From Corynebacterium freneyi (GTDB lineage: Bacteria; Actinomycetota; Actinomycetes; Mycobacteriales; Mycobacteriaceae): DNA of 64,000 nucleotides. The notes under the pieces were generated by a model that did not search any database, was not told the DNA's origin, and worked only from the letters and a program-made list of their open reading frames with translations. Both the position numbers and the translations under genes were made by a program. The stretch is from positions 2,108,001-2,172,000 of the forward strand of contig NZ_CP047357.1 in assembly GCF_030408835.1 (NCBI RefSeq). Direction: 5' to 3'. This document shows, in pieces, positions 57,770 through 64,000 of the stretch; within the stretch, counting starts at the first letter, position 1, and each line of letters starts with the position of its first letter.

Positions 57770-58545
57770 TCCACCGAGTTGACCAGCCGCTTCTGCGCGC
57801 CGCCCTCCAAATCGGCGACCGCCAACATCGCCGCCGCATCCTTCACCATCGCCTTGATCTCCCGGTACGACCCCGTCGGACCCGACGCGAGCCTCCGCGC
57901 GAACTCCTCCGCCGCCTCATCGGCGTCATCCCCGTCGGCGACCTGCGTGACCAGCCCCAACTCGAGGGCCGCCTCCGCCGAGACGGGCTGATCGTCGAAA
58001 AGCAACTGCAACGCCTTCGCCGGTCCAACCAACTGCGGCAGCAGGTAGCTGATGCCGCAATCCGTGGCCAACCCAATCGACGGGAACGCCGCCTTGAACG
58101 ACGCCGACCGCGCCGCCACCCGGAAATCGCAGTTCAACGCCAACGACCAACCCGCGCCCGCCGCCGCACCATTGACCGCCGCGACCACCGGCACCGGAAT
58201 CGCCGCCAGCGCCGCGACCATCGGGTTGTACTCCGTGTCGACCTTGTCCATCGCCGACGGCTCGTTCATGTCCACCAGGTGTTCCTTGAGGTCCTGCCCC
58301 GTGCAAAACACCTTCTTCCCGCCCTTGAGCAGCACCGCACGCACCGGGCCGACGTCCGTGGCGCCCGTGCCGGTGGCGTCGGCGTCGGCGTCGGCATCAT
58401 GCTTGACGACGCACTGTTCCGCCGCATCCTCGAAAGCGCGCCGCAGCTCCAGCCGCAGAGCGCGGTTCAGGGAGTTGTGACCCTCGGGGCGGTCGATGGT
58501 GATGGTGAGCAAGCCGGCGTCGCGAGTGACGGTGACGAATTCCAT
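57709..58545 (-). CDS. Enoyl-CoA hydratase/isomerase family protein
   Basis: A 278-residue crotonase-fold protein: TITIDRPEGHNSLNRALRLE, KVFCTGQDLKEHL (oxyanion loop), AAVNGAAAGAGWSLALNCDF and a closing REAVEAFLNKRAPKFTGR. An unusual short Asp/Ala/Thr-rich insert (DADADADATGTGATD) lies near residue 52. The family hydrates enoyl-CoA or isomerises related thioesters; the exact reaction is open. ATG 58545 is supported by TAGTTT seven bases upstream. Confidence 0.85.
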   Translation of the reverse strand: MEFVTVTRDAGLLTITIDRPEGHNSLNRALRLELRRAFEDAAEQCVVKHDADADADATGTGATDVGPVRAVLLKGGKKVFCTGQDLKEHLVDMNEPSAMDKVDTEYNPMVAALAAIPVPVVAAVNGAAAGAGWSLALNCDFRVAARSASFKAAFPSIGLATDCGISYLLPQLVGPAKALQLLFDDQPVSAEAALELGLVTQVADGDDADEAAEEFARRLASGPTGSYREIKAMVKDAAAMLAVADLEGGAQKRLVNSVDHREAVEAFLNKRAPKFTGR

Positions 58546-58636
58546 GGCCCTCAAACTACCCGGTGTCCGCGATCCCGGGGTGGACTTAGCCGGTGGTCCT
58601 CAACGAGGTCCTAGACGATGGCGCCAAACGACCGTC

Positions 58637-59938
<1,302 letters not shown>

Positions 59939-60119
59939 GGGTGGCCAACAACCTTTCGAAGGAAGCTACGGGTTCGAAAGGCCATCGTAGTCCCCCGCCT
60001 CCAGCGGGGCCGATTCGGTCTGGGTCGTCTCCCCCTGCAGCGAACCACATCACTCACCAACGGCCCGCCTCCTTCTCAGCTGGCCACCTCCCCCCCACGG
60101 CGCACGCTCTCCCCGACCG
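59939..60119. other. Pyrimidine-rich spacer upstream of glyA
   Basis: Contains the glyA leader and a degenerate first unit of the following direct repeat (about 60053-60119). No gene recognised. Confidence 0.5.
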
Positions 60120-60330
60120 GCGCCCCAGATCCCCCACTCACGGTCCGCCTTTTCTCAGCCCACCACCTCTCACCCGCGACCCACGCTCTCCCCCACAACC
60201 ACCCAAGCCACTCACGTCACCCGCGCCCCAGATCCCCCACTCACGGTCCGCCTTTTCTCAGCCCACCACCTCTCACCCGCGACCCACGCTCTCCCCCACA
60301 ACCACCCAAGCCCCTCACGTCACCTGCGCC
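60120..60330. repeat. 103-bp direct repeat, two full copies plus a degenerate one
   Basis: CGCCCCAGATCCCCCACTCA begins units at 60121 and 60224; the ~100 bases that follow are almost identical. A diverged third unit lies before 60120 and the start of a further one at about 60326. The strand is strongly C/T-rich. Part of the second unit (from 60241) is inside the ChrA reading frame. Confidence 0.8.
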
Positions 60331-61785
60331 CCAAATTCCGAGGCATCGCACAAAACGGGACACGCCGATCAGCAAAAGCCCAGTTCGCCGCCGAGCGTTT
60401 TGTCCCGTTTTGTGCGATAGAAGACTTGCTGCCCAAAGCCGGGCCCTGACACCGATTACCTGCAAGGAGTAGTGACCCCGGAAAGGGCGGTTGGAGTCGA
60501 CGAACCAAAGAAGGCCCGCCCAGAACACCACCCAGCCAACCGCGCCGGCGGCGAGGACGACGGCCCACGCGGGAATCTTGAACCTGGTCAGCGCCGCCAA
60601 AGCGATCACGGCGACGACGAAACTACCCGGCCCGGTGATGCCATGCGTCCACACGGGGTCGTAGAACGCGGCCCCCAGCAGGCCGACGACGGCGGCGTTG
60701 ATCGCGGCGACGGCACCACGGGCCCTCGGGTTGGCGGCCTGCTTCGCCCACACCGGCATCACGGCGACGAGCAGCAACATCGACGGAAGGAAGATCGCCA
60801 AAGTCGCGACCACCGCGCCGAGCACCCCACCGGACGCCATCCCCAGGTACGACGCGAAAGTGAACAACGGACCCGGCACCGCCTGCGCCAGGCCGTACCC
60901 CGCCAGGAAGGTATCGGCGTCGACGACGTCCGGCACCAGGCCGCCCTCCAGCAGCGGCAACACGACGTGCCCGCCGCCGAACACCAGCGCACCCGCCCAG
61001 TAGTACGTGCCCCACCACTGCGTTGCGGCGACGGCCATGACGACGAAGAACGCCACCAGCGCACCGATCGACGCCCACGCGGGCACCGAGTACGCCAGAT
61101 GCGCAGGCTTCGTCGGGCCCTCGGAATCGTCGTCACCACGATCACCCCCGCGGATGAACGCCAACCCGACGACGCCGGCGACGACGATCGCCGCGACCTG
61201 CGCCCACGCTCCCCACGTGCCCGGCGCGAGCAGCGTCACCGCCATCGCGCCGATGGCCAGCGCGGCGGTCAACCGCGACGTCACCAGGTTGCCGGCCATT
61301 CCCCACAGGGCGACGGCGACGACCGCCACCGCCGCCGCCTTCAATCCCGCGATTGCGCCGTCCAAATCGCCGAAGTACGCCACTCCGATCGCGGCGAGCG
61401 CCAGGACGATCGCGGAAGGCGTCGTAAAGCCGATGAACGCCGCCACCATGCCCGGCAGCCCCGCGCGCCGCCAACCCAGCGCCATGCCGACCTGCGACGA
61501 CGCCGGCCCCGGCAGGAATTGGCACAGGGCGACGACGTCGGCGTACTCCGAGTCGGTGAGCCAATTGCGCTTGCCGACGAACTCCTCGCGAAAATAGCCG
61601 AGGTGCGCCACGGGGCCGCCGAAAGACGTCAGACCCAGCAGGCCGAACGCCGAAAACACCTCGCCGACCGAGCCTTTGCGTGTCGACGCTCCCCCGGCGT
61701 CGCTTATCCCGCCATCCGCCCCACCGGCACCATCCGCCGCACGAGCGGCACGTCCTTCGCTGTTCCCGGGCTTCGGTTCGGCCAT
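60241..61785 (-). CDS. chrA: Chromate transporter family protein ChrA
   Basis: CHR-family membrane protein that exports chromate or transports related anions. Two homologous CHR domains are visible: GLTSFGGPVAHLGYFREEFV with CQFLPGPASSQVGMALG in the first, and FGGGHVVLPLLEGGLVPDVV with GYGLAQAVPGPLFTFASYLG in the second. At 514 residues it is longer than usual. After the last helix (WFVDSNRPFRGHYS) some 85 residues of Arg/Gly-rich sequence are read through the inverted repeat and the 103-bp repeat, which suggests loss of the original stop. TAGGCT eight bases before ATG 61785 supports this start. Confidence 0.85.
   Translation of the reverse strand: MAEPKPGNSEGRAARAADGAGGADGGISDAGGASTRKGSVGEVFSAFGLLGLTSFGGPVAHLGYFREEFVGKRNWLTDSEYADVVALCQFLPGPASSQVGMALGWRRAGLPGMVAAFIGFTTPSAIVLALAAIGVAYFGDLDGAIAGLKAAAVAVVAVALWGMAGNLVTSRLTAALAIGAMAVTLLAPGTWGAWAQVAAIVVAGVVGLAFIRGGDRGDDDSEGPTKPAHLAYSVPAWASIGALVAFFVVMAVAATQWWGTYYWAGALVFGGGHVVLPLLEGGLVPDVVDADTFLAGYGLAQAVPGPLFTFASYLGMASGGVLGAVVATLAIFLPSMLLLVAVMPVWAKQAANPRARGAVAAINAAVVGLLGAAFYDPVWTHGITGPGSFVVAVIALAALTRFKIPAWAVVLAAGAVGWVVFWAGLLWFVDSNRPFRGHYSLQVIGVRARLWAASLLSHKTGQNARRRTGLLLIGVSRFVRCLGIWGAGDVRGLGGCGGERGSRVRGGGLRKGGP
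60345..60418. repeat. 18-bp perfect inverted repeat within the chrA 3' end
   Basis: ATCGCACAAAACGGGACA (60345-60362) and its exact complement (60401-60418) flank a 38-base loop. It lies where ChrA homology ends, so it may be the original terminator or a small inserted element. Confidence 0.75.
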
Positions 61786-61847
61786 GACAATCCAGCCTAA
61801 GGCACCCGGTTGGCCGCCGCAGTCGGAGGAATTGGCATGATGGGGCC

Positions 61848-62774
61848 ATGACCCGCGCGCATGCACCCGGCCCGTACCTGGAGTTCGACAGGCGCACATG
61901 GCGCGAACTCCGCGAGTCGATGCCGCAGGTGCTCACCGCCGAGGAAGCCGAGCGTCTGTCCGGCATCGGCGAGAACATCGATCTCGACGAGGTCGCCGAG
62001 GTCTACCTGCCGCTGTCGCGTCTGATTCACCTGCGGGTGCAGGCGCATCGCGAGCTCAACCGCACGACGGCGACGTTCCTCGGCGAGGAGTATCAGGGCG
62101 TGCCGTTCATCATCGGCGTCGCCGGTTCGGTGGCCGTCGGCAAGTCCACGACGGCGCGTCTGCTGCAGGTGCTGTTGGAGCGGTGGGACACTAATCCGCG
62201 GGTGGATCTGATCACCACGGACGGCTTCCTGTATCCGTCGGCCGAGTTGAATCGGCGGGGGATCATGAACCGCAAGGGTTTCCCGGAGTCGTACGATCAG
62301 CGGGCGTTGATGCGTTTCGTCACGTCGGTGAAGGCGGGGGTCCGCGACGTGAAGGCGCCGGTGTATTCGCACACCGCCTATGACCGGGTGCCCGGCGAGT
62401 TCGAGGTCGTCGACCAGCCGGACATTCTCATCGTGGAAGGCCTCAACGTCCTGCAGACGGGCCCGATGCTGATGGTGTCCGATCTGTTCGACTTTTCCGT
62501 GTACGTCGACGCGCGTCGCGAGGACATCGAGCGCTGGTACATCGAGCGTTTCCTCAAGTTGCGGCATACGGCGTTCCGGGCGCCGGGGGCCCATTTCGCG
62601 GATTACGCGGATCTGGACGACGAGGCGGCGACCGTCGAGGCGCGCCGCATCTGGCAGACGGTGAACCTGCCGAATCTGATGGAGAACATTCTGCCCACGC
62701 GGGTCCGGGCGTCGTTGGTGTTGCGCAAGTCGAGCGATCACACGATTGACCGCGTGCGCATGCGCAAGCTGTAG
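61848..62774 (+). CDS. coaA: Pantothenate kinase type I
   Basis: First committed step of coenzyme A synthesis. A 308-residue Coa[21 protein letters not shown] at the N-terminus, P-loop [20 protein letters not shown] near residues 88-105, [20 protein letters not shown] and KGFPESYD, and [16 protein letters not shown] six bases before the ATG suggests a leaderless transcript. Divergent from chrA. Confidence 0.95.
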   Translation: MTRAHAPGPYLEFDRRTWRELRESMPQVLTAEEAERLSGIGENIDLDEVAEVYLPLSRLIHLRVQAHRELNRTTATFLGEEYQGVPFIIGVAGSVAVGKSTTARLLQVLLERWDTNPRVDLITTDGFLYPSAELNRRGIMNRKGFPESYDQRALMRFVTSVKAGVRDVKAPVYSHTAYDRVPGEFEVVDQPDILIVEGLNVLQTGPMLMVSDLFDFSVYVDARREDIERWYIERFLKLRHTAFRAPGAHFADYADLDDEAATVEARRIWQTVNLPNLMENILPTRVRASLVLRKSSDHTIDRVRMRKL

Positions 62775-62794
62775 CGTGCTTTACGACGGCGCCC

Positions 62795-63376
62795 CTATTT
62801 CCCGTCGGCCGTCTCCAACCATTCGACCAGTGCGTCGAGTTCCGAGTAGTCGACGCGGTCGGTGTCGACGCCGTAGGACTCGATCATCTGGATTTCGTTC
62901 GGCGACGGGTTCTTCTTCCCCTTGATCATCCGCGTCATGGTCCACATCACCGCCCGGTGTTTGCGGGACATCACGGAGTACAGCAGGCGCCCGGGCAGGT
63001 AGTGGCGGTGGACGAGGTCGGAGACGTCGTCGAGGGCCGCGCGGGCGGGGTCCTTTTCGCGGACTTCGTCGAGAAGTGTCATGCCGATGACGGCCAGCGC
63101 CATGTGGCGGTCCGGGGTGGCGCGGGCGATGGTTTTCATCAGGTTGGCGCCGCCGAAGGTGCCGGCGTAGTTCGGGGTGAACACGATCACGGGGGCGTCG
63201 GGGTGTTGAGTGAGCACCGAGTCGAGTTCATCGGTCATCTGCGTCGAAGCCCCGCCGTCGCCGCCGATGAGCCGTCCCCCGGTGCGGCGGGCGAATTCCG
63301 TCGCGTAATCCTTCGTCGATCCGTAGCGGGTGTTGGCGACGACGACGATGGGCTGAACGGGCGTGGTGTTCGACAT
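62795..63376 (-). CDS. Flavodoxin-domain protein
   Basis: A 193-residue soluble protein with a flavodoxin-like fold: VVVANTRYGSTKDYATEFAR (the phosphate-binding loop of FMN) and PVIVFTPNYAGTFGGANLMK. The C-terminal part resembles HemG/menaquinone-linked flavodoxin-domain proteins (HYLPGRLLYSVMSRKHR). The redox partner is unknown. CACAAT seven bases before ATG 63376. Convergent with coaA. Confidence 0.75.
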   Translation of the reverse strand: MSNTTPVQPIVVVANTRYGSTKDYATEFARRTGGRLIGGDGGASTQMTDELDSVLTQHPDAPVIVFTPNYAGTFGGANLMKTIARATPDRHMALAVIGMTLLDEVREKDPARAALDDVSDLVHRHYLPGRLLYSVMSRKHRAVMWTMTRMIKGKKNPSPNEIQMIESYGVDTDRVDYSELDALVEWLETADGK

Positions 63377-63514
63377 GGCACCGATTGTGCCCTCATCCGT
63401 CGCGATCCGCGCGGGACGGCCGGCGGTTGCGTGGAGTTGCAGAGTGTTTGGCCGTTGCGCGGCGATCCGCGCGGGACGTCCGGCGGCTGCGCGGCGCGAC
63501 CGGATGTCGGCCGG

Positions 63515-64000
63515 TCAGCGCCCGAAACGGCGGCTGCGTTGCGAAAAGTCCCGCAGCGCCCGGAGGAAATCGATGCGCCGGAACTCCGGCCAATAGGTGT
63601 CGGTGAACCAGATCTCCGAGTACGCCGACTGCCACAGCAGAAAACCGCTGAGCCGCTGCTCCCCCGAAGTGCGGATGACCAGGTCCGGATCCGGCTGCCC
63701 CGACGTGTACAAATGACCGCCGATGGCTTCCGGCGTGATCAGCTCGACGATGTCCTTCGCCGCCACGCCCTCGGCCGCGGCGTCGCCGACGATCCGACGC
63801 ACCGCATCCACGATCTCCTGGCGACCGCCGTAACCGACCGCGATGTTGACCTGGATGCCCGTATTCCCCGCCGTGAGCTCCTCGTCCCGGCGCAACCGAT
63901 CGGCCATCTCGTCGGGAAGCAACTCGAGATGCCCCACCATCCGCAGCCGAATGTCCTGCCCGGCATCGGCCAACTCGTCGGCGACGTCGCCGATGATGTC
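63515..64000 (-). CDS. uppS: Isoprenyl (undecaprenyl/decaprenyl-type) diphosphate synthase, N-terminus beyond window
   Basis: The C-terminal 161 residues of a cis-prenyltransferase. Visible are NIAVGYGGRQEIVDAVRRIV, IRTSGEQRLSGFLLWQSAY and SEIWFTDTYWPEFRRIDF, then a basic end FSQRSRRFGR. The Arg-x-Ser-Gly-Glu-x-Arg motif binds isopentenyl diphosphate. It makes the polyprenyl carrier for cell-wall precursors; whether the product is long-chain or the short Z-farnesyl type cannot be told from this part. Confidence 0.85.
   Translation of the reverse strand, partial: DIIGDVADELADAGQDIRLRMVGHLELLPDEMADRLRRDEELTAGNTGIQVNIAVGYGGRQEIVDAVRRIVGDAAAEGVAAKDIVELITPEAIGGHLYTSGQPDPDLVIRTSGEQRLSGFLLWQSAYSEIWFTDTYWPEFRRIDFLRALRDFSQRSRRFGR

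Noticed and set aside
59939..60060. Glycine riboswitch upstream of glyA
   Set aside because: No conserved aptamer elements; the leader is short and C/T-rich.

Overview
The window is high-GC actinobacterial chromosome, most probably from a Corynebacterium. The order coaA, glyA, fum, glpX, DUF4245, xseB, xseA, lipid-droplet-type protein, ispH, DUF6542, ychF is the arrangement I know from mycobacteria and corynebacteria (compare M. tuberculosis Rv1092c to Rv1112). A MetPS-type transporter pair, an IrtA-type siderophore importer and many start codons placed 6-8 bases after a TANNNT box (leaderless transcripts) agree with this. I do not claim a species.

Layout. 1-2500: an IrtA-like siderophore reductase/ABC importer, cut by the window edge. 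2578-4193: a MerR gene truncated by an old, twice-frameshifted ISL3-family element (copy A). 4355-10856: a serine hydrolase, an ArfB-like ribosome-rescue hydrolase whose GGQ reads GDQ, a frameshifted alpha/beta hydrolase, two SUKH-type immunity-like genes with a partial duplication, YtoQ and a GH13 alpha-glucosidase. 10934-19814: an accessory island of five modules. Each starts with a displaced copy of the last ~24 bases of ychF (encoding VEFKFNV-stop), and the real ychF end closes the series. The cargo is a TIGR02391 protein plus a VOC protein; a broken HEPN gene; a mercury operon (merR/merA/MerT-like) with gene debris; a SUKH gene with an ISL3 copy (B); and a higB-higA-GNAT operon.

19791-33427 is conserved core: ychF, metPS, a PerM transporter, DUF6542, ispH, xseA/xseB, glpX and fum. 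33522-36257 holds three uncharacterised genes. 36320-39745 is a peptide/nickel-type ABC transporter (two permeases and a double ATPase). Its probable binding protein lies 4.5 kb away at 44279-45976, behind an accessory block containing a lipoprotein, a LEM-3-like GIY-YIG protein and a gene split by ISL3 copy C. An intact paralogue of the split gene lies on the other side of the binding-protein gene.

47267-64000 is mostly core or lineage-specific metabolism: a TIGR01777 epimerase, an aldo/keto reductase, a TetR/MFS efflux pair, acetyltransferase, LysR-like protein, DUF5997, a hydrolase, acyl-CoA dehydrogenase, enoyl-CoA hydratase, glyA, chrA, coaA, a flavodoxin-like protein and the end of uppS. 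Intergenic DNA here is rich in structured repeats: four 62-bp tandem hairpin repeats (55042-55285) and a 103-bp direct repeat with an 18-bp perfect inverted repeat (60120-60418).

The strongest candidate for something undescribed is the modular array at the 3' end of ychF, which looks like repeated site-specific integration into a protein-coding gene end with defence and TA-type cargo and no integrase left in the window. Secondary candidates are the GDQ ArfB with its truncated GGQ partner, the 62-bp hairpin array, and an 11-base word (GCTTTACGACG) found seven times, always outside the island.
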